The notes beneath the pieces were generated by a model, which saw only the letters and a program-made list of their open reading frames with translations, was not told the DNA's origin and ran no database searches. A program made the position numbers and the translations under genes. Below, piece by piece: positions 1 through 10,639 of a stretch of DNA of 64,000 bases. Positions within the stretch are counted from its first letter, which is position 1. Every line of letters begins with the position of its first letter. The DNA comes from Armigeres subalbatus (lineage: Eukaryota > Arthropoda > Insecta > Diptera > Culicidae), in contig NC_085141.1 of NCBI RefSeq assembly GCF_024139115.2, positions 70,039,481-70,103,480 on the forward strand, given 5' to 3'.

Positions 1-39
1 CCGGATGATGACAGACTATGTTTCTAAAGGGTATGCCCT

Positions 40-560
40 GACGACTCTCAAAGGAAGAGCTTAAGCAAACCTATCCAAGAGTGTGGTACCTCCCGGTGTT
101 TCCAGTTGTTAATCCGAATAAGCCGGGAAAGGTGCGAATGGCTTGGGACTGTGCCGCCTGTTCGTTTGGCGTCTCGCTGAACTCCGCCCTCCTCAAGGGC
201 CCCGATCAGCTTAATTCATTGCTGTCCATTCTACTACAGTTCCTTGAAAATCGAGTGGGGCTCACTGGAGACATACGCGAAATGGTCCACTAATTTCGAA
301 TCCCAGATGTGGACCAACAATGCCAGCCCTTCCAGTGGGAGAATGATGAAGCAGGACTTGTGGTCTACGTACTGCAAGTCAAGACCTTTGGTGCGTGCTG
401 CTCGCCTAGCTGCGCCCAGTACATACAGAGTTTTAATGCATAGCGACATGCAGGAGAGTATTCAGAAGCCGTTGTGGTAATCCAGAAGAAACACTACGTG
501 GATGATATGTTCGTTAGTCTGGAATCTGAAGAGGAAGCAGTGCGTACAGCGAAGAGGTGA
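40..560 (+). pseudogene. BEL/Pao retrotransposon reverse transcriptase fragment
   Basis: This is the reverse transcriptase core of a BEL/Pao-type LTR retrotransposon pol. Seen in one continuous frame: ELKQTYPRVWYLP, then NPNKPGKVRMAWD, VSLNSALLKGPDQLNSLL, GDIREMVH, FGACCSPSCAQYI, and the catalytic YVDD at 495-506. Two in-frame stop codons (291-293 and 441-443) break it, and the frame ends near 560, so it cannot make enzyme. The known family order is protease, RT, RNase H, integrase; RNase H and most of the integrase are missing before the next fragment at 774. The window starts inside the element, so its 5' part lies outside. Family assignment is confident; the subfamily was not determined. 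Confidence 0.85.
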
Positions 561-773
561 TATGAGGTGATATGAGAGGTGTCCCGCCGTATGGAAGAAG
601 CCGCTGCAACAGTCAAGCTAGACGAAGTTATGAAAGAGTTCGTTATGGTAGACACAACTTGGTCGTTTAACCCACCCCTTGCTCCACATATGGGCGGCAG
701 CTGAGAGTTACTGATAGGCAGCGTCGAACGAAACCTTCAAACCATCAACCCATCACGCAACCCGACGGATGAA

Positions 774-1030
774 GTAGTGCGCAACCTAATGGTTGAAGTT
801 GAAAACTTCATGAATTCTCGGCAGTTAACTCATATTCCAATTGATGACGACTGCGCTCCCGCGTTAACGCCAAACCATTTCCTCCTTGATTCCTCAAATG
901 GAATCAGACTGTTCTCTATCCTTGATGACAGCAACGATGCTCTGCGCCAGAACATATTAGCTTCGCAAGTACTGTCAAATGGGTTTTGGAGACGCTGGCT
1001 AAGCGACTGTTTACCCTGTAGAAGCATTAG
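774..1030 (+). pseudogene. BEL/Pao integrase C-terminal fragment
   Basis: This is the end of a BEL/Pao integrase. The string VEVENFMNSRQLTHIP followed by ALTPNHFLLDSS is the characteristic stretch at the end of the catalytic core (NSRPLT, then LTPNHFL), and FWRRWL follows as in the family's C-terminal region. It lies in the same strand and frame as the RT fragment at 40-560, so both probably come from one element with an internal deletion of more than 1 kb. The 560-774 gap holds only low-quality residue of that element. The frame degrades after about 1010. Non-functional. Confidence 0.8.
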
Positions 1031-1170
1031 TACTAGAACGCTAGTGGCGCTGTAGTCAGTAAACAGTATTTTTCCAAATTATGCTTCAATAAACTGAATC
1101 TGGCTATTTGTGATGCACTATGTTGTAGTGGATGTTTCATTTGATCAACAACATTGGTTTGACATTTATA

Positions 1171-1499
1171 GTAGGGGAAACTGGGGTAATATGCACCCTC
1201 GGGGCAAAACGACCCTTTGGCATTTTTTAGTACATTTTCGGCAGTTTTTCGAAGGTATTTACTGCAGAGCATGTAGTTCGGATCTCGAACTACTAACTCC
1301 GTAATAAACATTCTTGAAAGTATTCCCGGAACACCGCTAAAACGCCAAAAGGTCGTTTTGCCCCGGGGGTGCATACCCTAGCAGCACACATATTGTTCAT
1401 AGGTTACTGCAACTCATATGTGACCAAATTTAGTCGCAAGTTGCTGCAACCAGATTTGCCTGACTTGTGCTGCTCGGGTATTACCCCAGTTTACCCTAC
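1171..1499. mobile_element. MITE with long inverted repeats
   Basis: The first 20 bases (1171-1190, starting GTAGGGGAAACTGGGG) match the reverse complement of 1480-1499 with one mismatch. A second inverted pair lies inside: a stretch around 1191-1222 containing GGGGCAAAACGACC is mirrored around 1343-1373. There is no transposase, so it is a non-autonomous DNA element. The target duplication could not be read cleanly (possibly TA). It sits just downstream of the BEL integrase remnant and probably inserted into that element. Confidence 0.75.
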
Positions 1500-1559
1500 C
1501 GGTACTTTAGAAGTTAGGCCGATACAAACTAGAGGTGTGTTGTTAAACTCATCTTATCG

Positions 1560-1918
1560 TTTTTTGATGAGTTTGTTTCATGTTGTCACAACGACGTCGC
1601 GCTACACGATAAGTTGTTCATTCGCAACCATCATGCAACCCATCAAGGCATCGTAAGGTGGATCATGATGGGTTGATAGCGCAACTCAGCGGTGGAAAAA
1701 GAAAGCATGAATGTTATGACAGTTCGTTTGCTTCCGTCCGTTGAAATTGCAAGCTGGAAGAAAATCCTTTCGCGCGAATTTGTTTATTTCGATCGGACTC
1801 TAACTTCTTATAAATAAGAACTACATATCCGGTGGATCCAGTGGATAGTATCCACCGAAAAGCTTACTTTTCTGGTAAGGATCATCCCCCGTTGCATTCC
1901 CCAAACTTGTTTTTAATT
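1560..1918 (+). other. Possible BEL/Pao 3' LTR remnant, left part
   Basis: This stretch lies between the BEL integrase remnant and the Juan-like LINE. It begins near a TGTT-type start, contains a TATAAATAAG box at about 1809-1818, and carries no coding frame. That is where the element's 3' LTR would be expected. If so, the LINE at 1932-6457 inserted into the LTR and the rest lies around 6471-6576, ending near TTACA. This is inference from position and composition only; no second LTR copy is present for comparison. Confidence 0.3.
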
Positions 1919-2196
1919 ATCATTCACATCAGACCGCATCGTGCTTTCGTGCTGTGCGGTTCTTTCTCTCTTTGCGGAAGGAAGTTTTTAATACTACCCG
2001 AAGCTATTTTAATTTCAACGGTGCTTCTTAGCGCTATTTGTACCCACTGATCCCGTTACGATCTTTGCAAGGACCCGTGCCTTCGTTTTACGTTGGACCC
2101 GTTTGCGGAAGTAAAATTCCGACAAGCGGTGGTAATCCTGCAGGGACACCGTTCTGGGAAAAAACCTCTTAGAAGGTCACGTCTCCACGCTCAGCA

Positions 2197-3588
2197 ATGA
2201 GTATTGACAAAAACAAGAGGAAGGGGGAGTCTCTGAATTCTCCACTTCCTTCAAAGAAACAAGGTTTCAAGACCGTCCTGCCCAAGCGTGGAAAAAATAG
2301 AAGGAAGCTGGAGACTTCAGATATTCCTTCTAAATCTAATGTTGACATTGTTTCTTCTCCTATCGAACTGAGCAATCAGTTCGATTTGATTAATGATGAA
2401 ATTGAGCAAATCGAATCTACCTTTAGCCCAAGTGATTCGATTCATGCGAAGAAATAAAGGATTCTGCCAATTGTGGTATCTGTTGCCGAGTTTTCTGGCT
2501 TCCGGAATGAGATTTTGAATAACCTTCAGGGGATCAAGGTTTCATTTCAGATTGCTAAGAAGGGTGACTGCCGCGTTTTGCCGGGATCCTTTGACGATCG
2601 CAAACGTCTTCTTCACTATTTAACTGAGAAGCGCCATAAATTCTTCACATACGACGACAAAACTGAGCGATTGTTCAAAGTCGTCTTGAAAGGTCTCCCC
2701 AGTGATGACAAATCACTGGATGAGATTAAAATTGAAATTTCTCAATTACTTGGATTTTCACCAGTCCAAGTAATTAAGATGAAAAGAAATCCCATTCTGG
2801 TACTTCCCAGAGGGGCATTTCTCAAGAATTTTATTTAGTTCATTTTAACAAAAGCGAACTAAATAATATGAAAAGTTTGGAAAAGGCCTGTATTATGTCT
2901 CATGTCCGTGTTACATGGGAAATTTCCAAAACCCTACCCAGTGCCGTAAGTGCCAAAAGTGGGGTCATGGAACCAAACATTGTCACATGGATGCTAAATG
3001 CATGATTTGTGGTGGAACCTCTCACGCCAAGGACGCATGTCCTGTGAGAGAAGATTCCAATAAATTTAAGTGCGCAAACTGTGGGGCAATCATAAATCCA
3101 CTTGCTGGGAATGCCCTTCACGTCAAAAAGTTGTGAAGTCCCGTGCAAAATTGATGACGGGAAATTCCAATCGGATCCCAGATTCGACGGGTAGAAATTT
3201 TTCAAACGCTCAAATTTCGAAACCGGTTACCGGTCGAGCAATTCATACCCACCACAATTCACAAACAAATTTTGCCGCTCGTCAACGGGTAGCAAGCACT
3301 TCAGTAAATTCCAATTTTTCCAATGTACCTACGTATGCAAACATCGCTGCTGGTAGACCAAATTTGTCTTCTCAAAATGAGGTTTATACCCATGTCCCAA
3401 CGGAAAATAATGGTCATGTTGCCGTTTCAGGTAGCATGACTGCTTCCGATTTTGATTTTTTAACTGAACAATTGCATCACATGATTGATGCAATGTTCAA
3501 AGCAAATACCATTCCTGAAGCTGTTCAGGTTGGTATAAAGTACACACAAAAAATTGTTATCGGACTCCGTTTTAATGGATCTAAATAA
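2197..3588 (+). pseudogene. Juan-like LINE ORF1 (Gag-like nucleic-acid-binding protein), broken
   Basis: ORF1 starts at ATG 2197 (MSIDKNKRKGES) with a lysine-rich N-terminus. An in-frame TAA at 2455-2457 interrupts it, the same frame then runs to a stop at 2836-2838, and after a frameshift the zinc-knuckle part continues (2915-3136). Knuckles seen: CRKCQKWGHGTKHC and CMICGGTSHAKDAC, both CX2CX4HX4C. A third, CANCGGNH, is split by a one-base frameshift near 3095, after which the frame runs to TAA at 3586-3588. LINE Gag-like proteins bind the element RNA to form the RNP. The last bases overlap the start of ORF2 by 14 nt, typical of compact LINEs. Confidence 0.85.
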
Positions 3589-6223
3589 TTGTGTGAAAGT
3601 TCTAAATTGGAATGCCCGCTCTCTAAAGGGTAAGGAAGATGAATTATTCAACTTCCTTTCAGTTCATCATGTGCATATTGCCATTATAACTGAAACGTAT
3701 TTAAAACCAGGACTCTCCATTAAAAGAGATCCAAACTATTTTATCTACAGAAATGATCGTCTTGACAGCGCCTGTGGTGGGGTCGCCATTGTCATTAATA
3801 GACGTATCAAACATAAATTTTTTTCTGCGTTTGAAACAAAATTTTTGAAACCTTGGGAGTTTCTGTTGAAACAAATTTTGGACAATTTTCCTTCATTGCA
3901 GCCTACTTGCCTTTTCAATGCAATGGGCAGCAAAAGAATTTGCTGAAAGCTGATCTTCAAATTCTGACTCGCAACAAATCAAAATTCTTCGTAATGGGTG
4001 ACTTCAATGCCAAACACCGTTCATGGAATAATGCTCAAAGCAATTCCAATGGTAAAATTTTATTTGAAGATTGTTCTGCGGGATATTATACTATTCAATA
4101 TCCCAATGGACCAACTTGTTTTTCTTCCAGTCGAAATCCTTCTACAATTGATTTAGTTTTAACGGATTCAAGTCAGCTGTGTGGCCAATTGGTAACTCAT
4201 GCTGACTTTGACTCTGATCACCTTCCTGTGACATTTGAAATCTCACAAGAAGCCATTTATAATCCAATCAGCTCTACTTTTAATTATCATAGAGCTGATT
4301 GGGATTTATATAAAACGTATATCGATAGGAATTTTGATGTTGATATTCCTCTCGATACCAAAAGTGATATTGATAATGCTCTCGTATCTTTGACAAATTT
4401 AATTGTCGAAGCCAGAGGCATTGCAATTCCGAAATGTGAAGTTAAATTCAACTCCATTATTATTGACGACGATCTTCAGCTACTGATCCGTCTTAAAAAT
4501 GTGAGAAGAAGGCAATACCAAAGAACTCGCGATCCCGCGTTGAAAGTTATTTGGCGAGATTTGCAAATGAAATTAAAAACGTTTCGCTATTCTGAGAAAT
4601 ACCAACTTTGAGAATAATGTCTCGAAGTTGGATCCCAGTTCGAAACCCTTTTGGAAATTAACAAAAATTCTTGAAAAACCTAAAAGCCAATTCCAGCGCT
4701 TAAAGAGGGAAATACAATTTTATTAACAAATGGCGAAAAGGCTCAAAAACTTGCTCAGCAGTTCGAGAGTGCCCATAATTTTAGTCTAGGTCTCACTAGT
4801 CCAATTGAGGATCAGGTTACACGGAGCTTCGAAGACATTCTCAATCAAGAGAATGTTTTGACCCTTCGTTGGGAACTAATTTGGATGAAGTGAGATCTAT
4901 TACTAGAAAATTTAAAAATATGAAAGCCCCGGGTGATGATGGTATTTTCTACATACTTATCAAAAAACTTCCTGAGAGCTCTTTATCCTTTTTGGTTAAT
5001 TTATTTAACAAATGTTTTCAATTGGCATACTTTCCAGATAAATGGAAAAACGCCAAAGTTGTTCCAATTTTGAAGCCGGACAAAAATCCAGGTGAGGCTT
5101 CTAGTTATCGCCCAATCAGTTTGCTTTCTTCAATAAGCAAACTATTTGAAAAGATTATTTTAAATAGAATGATGGTTCATATTAATGACAATTCTATTTT
5201 TGCTGATGAGCAATTTGGTTTTCGCCATGGGCATTCAACCACTCATCAGTTATTAAGAGTTACGAACTTAATTCGGCTCAACAAATCTGAAGGATATTCG
5301 ACTGGAGTTGCTCTTCTTGATATAGAGAAAGCATTTGACAGTGTTTGGCATGAAGGTTTGATTGTAAAATTGATGAATTTTAATTTTCCTCTGTACATAA
5401 TTAAACTGATCCAAAATTATTTATCAGATCGCTCACTGCAGGTAAACTATCAGAATTCTAAATCTGATAGATTACCTGTAAGGGCTGGTGTCCCCAAGGC
5501 AGCATACTGGGGCCCATTTTGTTTAACATTTTTACTTCTGACTTACCTGATTTACCACCAGGGTGTCAAAAATCTTTGTTTGCAGATGACACGGCCTTTC
5601 AGCCAAAGGGCGAAGCCTTCGTGTCATTTGTAGTAGATTGCAAAAAGTTTAGATATTTTCTCCACTTACTTGCAAAATGGAAAATTTCCCCGAATGCTTC
5701 CAAAACTCAGCTTATAATTTTCCCACATAAGCCGAGAGCTTCTTATTTGAAACCTTCTAGCAGACATATTGTCACTATGAATGGGGTTCCAATTAATTGG
5801 TCTAGCGAAGCTAAATATTTAGGACTTCTGCTAGATCAAAAATTAACTTTTAAAAATCACATTGAAGGCCTTCAAGCCAAATGTAACAAATATATTAAGT
5901 GTCTATATCCACTTATAAACAGAAAATCAACACATTGTCTTAAGAACAAACTTTTGATTTACAAACAAATTTTTAGACCTGCCATGTTGTATGCTGTGCC
6001 AATATGGACTAGTTGCTGCAATACCAGAAAGAAGGCACTTCAGAGGATTCAAAATAAAATTCTGAAAATGATTCTGAAGTTGCCTCCGTGGTATAGTACC
6101 AATGAACTTCATAGAATTTCTAATATTGAGACATTGCAACAAATGTCCAACAAAATAATTTCCCATTTTAGACAAAAATCGTTGCAATCTTCTATTGCAA
6201 CGATTAACTCCTTGTACCCTTAG
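3575..6223 (+). pseudogene. Juan-like LINE ORF2 (endonuclease-reverse transcriptase), broken
   Basis: Likely start ATG 3575 (MDLNNCVKVLNWNARSLKG), overlapping ORF1. Endonuclease motifs: NWNARSLKG, ITETYLKP, GGVAIVI, then after a frameshift near 3850 VMGDFNAKHRSWN, STIDLVLTD and DSDHLPV. A stop at 4609-4611 and another frameshift near 4870 precede the RT: SYRPISLLSS, FGFRHGHSTTHQ, DIEKAFDSVWH, a damaged GVPQGS-type block near 5490-5515, and the catalytic FADD at 5579-5590. The thumb-like C-terminus ends at 6223. The endonuclease would nick target DNA and the RT would copy the element RNA there. At least three frameshifts make it inactive. Confidence 0.88.
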
Positions 6224-6470
6224 TATTAGGTTAAGTTTAGTTTAAGTTGAAAACATTGTAATTCCTACATGGTTCAATTCAATCAGAGGAAAAAATTCTA
6301 ACTGCCAGAGGCAATTGAAATGTATTAATAATAACTAAAAGCGTAACATAGCAAATAAGGATGATAGTGTTAAGAAAACACGGAACACCTAGTCTAAGAG
6401 ATGAATGCATGTATTAGATAATTAGCAAATAAAATTAGTTAAAAAAAAAAAAAAAAAATCATTCACATCA

Positions 6471-7080
6471 AAAACGAAAAAAAAGATGATAAACATTTAT
6501 CTTTAAACCCCAGACCTCCAGACCCAAGAGAAAAAACCAACCAAGGAATACGTCCCTTTTAGTTCGGCAATTACACGACGTTGTATGCAATATAACAACG
6601 TTTATATTGGAGGTATTTGCTGTCCAATCCTGCCGTAATAGTCACCGTTCCGTGCTATTGCGTTTGCGGCGTTATTTTATGCTAGCAGGAATTTCCGGGA
6701 CCAACATCTGAATGAATCAAGTTGAAATTGTAATAATAATCCTTTCAATAAAATTCAGTTCAGAATGAATTCACAATAAATAAGAATTATACTTCTTTGG
6801 TGATTCCGCCAAAAATACTTGCAGTATTTTTTTTCTGGACAGCATCCAAGAATTTCCTCGAGAACTCCCACGAGAGTTCTTTCTATGATTCCACTTGGAA
6901 AACCTTCAGAAAATTCACCATTTTTTTATTCTCTCCAGATGTTACAGGAATTATTACAGTAATTTCTTTATGATTTTCTCCAGGGTTTCTTTGAGAAATT
7001 GCTACATTTATTTAATTTTGCATTCGTATATCATGAAAATTCTCTATAACAAACCGGGAATCGAACCAAGCAAGCATTAG
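6471..7080. other. Unassigned sequence right of the LINE
   Basis: The first 100 bases may be the right half of a BEL LTR split by the LINE. The remainder, including 6540-6900, shows no coding frame above about 60 codons with recognisable motifs and no inverted repeats I could find. Confidence 0.3.
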
Positions 7081-7660
7081 CAAATCTCCTCTTGTATCAT
7101 TGCAGGACATCTAAAAGCTAGGCTGAGGAAGACCTTTTGGAATAATCCCGGAGCAATTCACGAAGGAACTACTATAGGAATTACCGAAGAGTTCTAGGAG
7201 GAATTTCTAAAGGAATTCTTGGAAGAATTTCTAAGTGCTAAGAAGTCCAGAAGATCAAGTTGAATTTTCTAAAGGAATTTCTGGGGGAATTCATTCGAAA
7301 ATAACTCTTGTTAATCCATAAAAAAATATATTTTACAATTTGTCATTCCTTCGACAAATTTTTCGGGAGATTCGCCAACATTTTCTTTTACCCAATTTTT
7401 TCCGAAACCTTCAATAAATCCTTCAAAAATTCCTCCAAAAATTCTGAATAGCATTGTATTTCTTTCATGCATTCCTTCAGGAGATCAACCTGGAATATTG
7501 TCGGGAATTCCTTCAAGAATTTTGTCTTGTAATGATTCGAGAATTCCTCCATACATAGATTCTTCCGGGAGTTCTAATAAAGGAACTACTTCGGGTATTT
7601 TTCAATGATTCATCAAGGAATTCCTTTGGATACTCCTACGAAAACTTCCGAGAGTTCTTG
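7080..7660. repeat. Degenerate edge of the GGAATTCC-type minisatellite
   Basis: AATTCCT and AGGAATT words recur at irregular spacing and in both orientations. This looks like a decayed flank of the well-ordered array that follows. No gene is seen. Confidence 0.55.
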
Positions 7661-9390
7661 CGGAAATTCTTTCCGCAGTTCCTCCGGGAAATCCTCCGGT
7701 AATCTTTCTCGGAATTCCTCCAGGAATTTCTCTATGAATAATCCCATACATGTCTCCCAGGAGTAACTTAGCGAATTCAGCTAATCCGGAAATTCCTCCA
7801 AGAAATCCTCCGGAAATTCTTCCAAGAATACCTACGTAAAATCCTCCAGCAATTCCTCCAAAAAATCCTACAGGAATTCCTCCGTAAATTCCTCCGTAAA
7901 TTCCTCCGGAAATTCCTCCGGAAAGTCCTCCAGGTATTCCTCCGTGAATTCTTCCAGGTATTCCTCCAAGAATTCCTCCTGAAATTCCTTCAGGAATTCC
8001 TTCGGGAATTCCTACAGGAACTCGTCCGGGAATTCCTCAAGAAGCTCCTCCGTGAATTCCTCCAGGAATTGATCCGGAAATTCCTCCAAGAATTCTTTCG
8101 AAAATTCCTCTGGAAATTCCTCCAGGAATTCCTCCGGAAATTTCTCCAGCAAATCCTCCGAAATTTTCTCCAGGAAATGCTCCGGAAATTCCTTCAAGAC
8201 TTCCACTGGGAATTCCTCCAAAAATTCCCCCGGAACTTGCTCCAGAAATTCCACCGGAATTTGTATATGAACTTTACGAGGAATTCCTCCAATAATTCCT
8301 CCGGGAATTTGCTTCAGAAAATTTCATCCGGAAATCCTTCCAGGAATTCCTCCGAAAATGTCTCCTGAAAATAACTACAGGAATTCCTCCGGAAATTTCT
8401 CCTGGAATTCCTCCGGAAGTTCTTCCAGAAATTCCTCCAGTAATTCCTCCGGAAATTCCTCCTGGAATTCTTCCGAAAATTCCTCCAGGAAGTCCTCCGG
8501 AAATTCCTCCAGAAATTCCTCCAGGAATTCCTCCGGAAATTCTTCCAAGAATAAAAATACGTAAAATCCTCCAGCAATTCCTCCAGAAAATACTCCAGAA
8601 ATTCCTTCCGGAAGTCCCTCCAGGAATTCCTCCGGAAAATCCTCCAGGAATTCCTCCGAAAGTTCCTTCAGAAATTTTTCCGGAAATTCCTCCAGGAATT
8701 CCTCCGTAAGTTCCTCCAGGAATTCCTCCGGGAGTTCTTCCGAGAATTCATCAGTGACTTCCACAAGCAAATCCTCCGGAAATCACTCCAGGAATTTCTC
8801 CGGAAATTTCTCCAGGAACTAATCCGAAAAATTCTCTTGCAAATCCTTCAGAAATTCCTTCCGAAATACCGAAATTCCTCCAAAAATTCCTTCAGCAATT
8901 ATCCAGGAATTTCTTGGAAAATTTCTCGTGGAATCAATCTGAAAAACTCCCCCTCAAAATCCTTCGGAAATTCCTTCAGGAAATCCTCCAAAAATTCTTT
9001 GAGAGTTAATTCGGGAATTCCTCTGGGATTTCCTTTCTCCGAATTCCTCAAGAATTCTACCACAAATTCCTACGGGAGTTCTTCCGAGAATTCATCCGGG
9101 AGTCCCACAAGGAAATCCTCCTGAAATCACTCCAGGCATTTCTCCGGAAATTTCACCAGAAACTAATCCGAAAATATCCCCAGAAAATCCCCCAGGAGTT
9201 CCTTCAGAAATTCTTCCAGAAATTCCTTCCGCAATTCCTTCATTAATTCCTCAAAGAATTCTCCAGGAACTCCTCCAAGAATTTTTCCAGGAATTCCTCC
9301 AGCAACTTCCAGGAAATTTCATTTCCTTCGAAAATTCTCTAAGAAAATCCTACACAATTCCTTCCAGAAAACCTTCCGGAAATTCCTCCA
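7661..9390 (+). repeat. 12-bp minisatellite, TTCCTCC polarity
   Basis: About 1.7 kb of tandem 12-bp units of the form GGAATTCCTCCA and GGAAATTCCTCC, often alternating to give a 24-bp higher-order unit. The core contains the palindromes GGAATTCC and TTCCGGAA. Units are 12 bp and mostly stop-free, so long open frames appear on both strands (repeats such as NSSGNSSR and EEFLEEFP). These are by-products of the repeat: I see no start context, domain or splice structure. Variation rises toward the right end. Confidence 0.9.
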
Positions 9391-9870
9391 GGAAAAAAAT
9401 CTGAAGGAACTTCCGGAGGACTTTCTGGAAGAACTTCCGGAGGAACCTCCGTAGAAATTCCTGGAGGAATTTCCGAAGAAATTCCTGGAGGAACTTTCAT
9501 AGGAATTACTAGAGGAACTTCCGAAGGAGAGACTTCCAAAGGAATTTCTGGAGAAATTCCCGAAGGAATTCCTAGAGGAACTACCGATGGAATTGCTGGA
9601 GGGACTTCCGATGGAATTTCTGGAGGAACTTCCGAAGCAATTTCTGGAGGAATTTCCGAAGGAATTTCTAGAGGAACTTCCGATGGAATTTCTGGAGGAA
9701 CTTCCGAAGGAATTTCTGGAGGAACTTCCGAAGAAATTTCTGGAGGAACTTCCGAAGGAATTTTTAGAGGAACTTCCGGTGAAATTTTTGGAGGAACTTC
9801 CGAAGGAATTCCTATATAAACTTCCGTAGGTATTCACGGAGGAACTTCCAGAGGAATTTCTGAAGGATCT
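9391..9870 (-). repeat. 12/24-bp minisatellite, inverted polarity
   Basis: The same type of unit continues but in the opposite orientation: GGAGGAACTTCC alternates with GAAGGAATTTCT, a clear 24-bp unit best ordered from about 9590 to 9830. The switch from CTCC-rich to GGAGG-rich units occurs within about 20 bp near 9391-9410, at an A-rich patch. Open frames on both strands here are again repeat-derived. Confidence 0.9.
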
Positions 9871-10052
9871 TATTTTATTCGTCTTATCTATTTTATTTGT
9901 CTCATTTGTCTCAAGACAAATTATTCACACCAGTACCACTGTTATTACCCAAATCCTTTTCAAAGCTTATGTGGAATTCGGTATTAGGTGGAGTCAAAAG
10001 TTTTTGTGAAAATTTCAGGTACTAAAAGAAAATCTTTTGATTTGTACTTTTG

Positions 10053-10557
10053 AGCTTGAGCTTGATTGACTGCTCGTAGTTGCTACTCCATTATGATCAG
10101 ATCAGCTGTTCTTGCACAGGGAACGAACAGATGTTTGCTTGGGACTAGCACACATCTTCAATGTACAAGAACTGGTGATCTCATTTGTTAGGTCATACTG
10201 GCGCCTGCCACGTCAGAATGCAAGTCAATGTAGGGAAGGGGGAGGAAATGATGATGCAATCACTCGCCCACTGCAAGCCGAATATACCTCTGCACTTGCC
10301 ACGAGTTCATGCGGAATTTGTTGGAATTTCTGGGTTTGGTTGGAGAGGCAGAGGTCCGTCTTGGTTAACGAGCTGCCAATGTGATAGATAGGAGAAGGTA
10401 AATGATGGAATTTCTAATTGGATGTAGGAAACGAGCTCTATAGTTCATTTCCAATTCTAGCAGATTACTGTTAGAATACTCAAGTTGAAGGCATAGGAAC
10501 CCACGACCTCCTGCGTATGAGGTAGAAGCAGTAGCCATATGACTACCAAGCCCGCTT
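10053..10557 (-). mobile_element. tRNA-derived SINE, copy 1 (B box deleted)
   Basis: Shares over 400 bp at high identity with the SINE at 23333. Read on the minus strand it begins GAAGCGGGCTTGGTAGTCAT (A-box-like region) and ends in repeats of CAAGCT. It is flanked by a 31-bp direct repeat at 10022-10052 and 10558-10588, which I take as an unusually long target duplication. Compared with copy 2, about 150 bp are missing where 10498 joins 10499, removing most of the second promoter box and its neighbourhood. Small open frames within it (10112-10391) are not genes. Confidence 0.8.
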
Positions 10558-10639
10558 CTAAAAGAAAATCTTTTGATTTGTACTTTTGGATGAAAAACAA
10601 TATTTGTTGACAAATTTCAGATGTTAAAATCATTGCTTG

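Larger units (their letters stand above)
1932..6457 (+). mobile_element. Full-length Juan-like LINE (Jockey clade)
   Basis: A non-LTR retrotransposon with 5' UTR, ORF1, ORF2, 3' UTR and an A-run of 18 bases at 6441-6458. It is bounded by a 13-bp target duplication, ATCATTCACATCA, at 1919-1931 and 6458-6470, which fixes both ends and shows the copy is not 5'-truncated. The body is 4.5 kb, a usual length for Jockey-clade LINEs. ORF1 carries zinc knuckles and ORF2 an AP-type endonuclease and reverse transcriptase. Both are interrupted by frameshifts and stops, so this copy is dead. The Juan name is recognised from protein style and mosquito context and is less certain than the clade. Confidence 0.88.

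Noticed and set aside
8012..9837. Several 66-172 codon frames on both strands
   Set aside because: They are produced by the stop-free 12-bp repeat; only low-complexity residues, no domain, no gene structure.
10112..10391. A 90-codon frame almost identical to one at 23398-23670
   Set aside because: Both lie in the body of the same tRNA-derived SINE; the similarity reflects the SINE, not a protein family.
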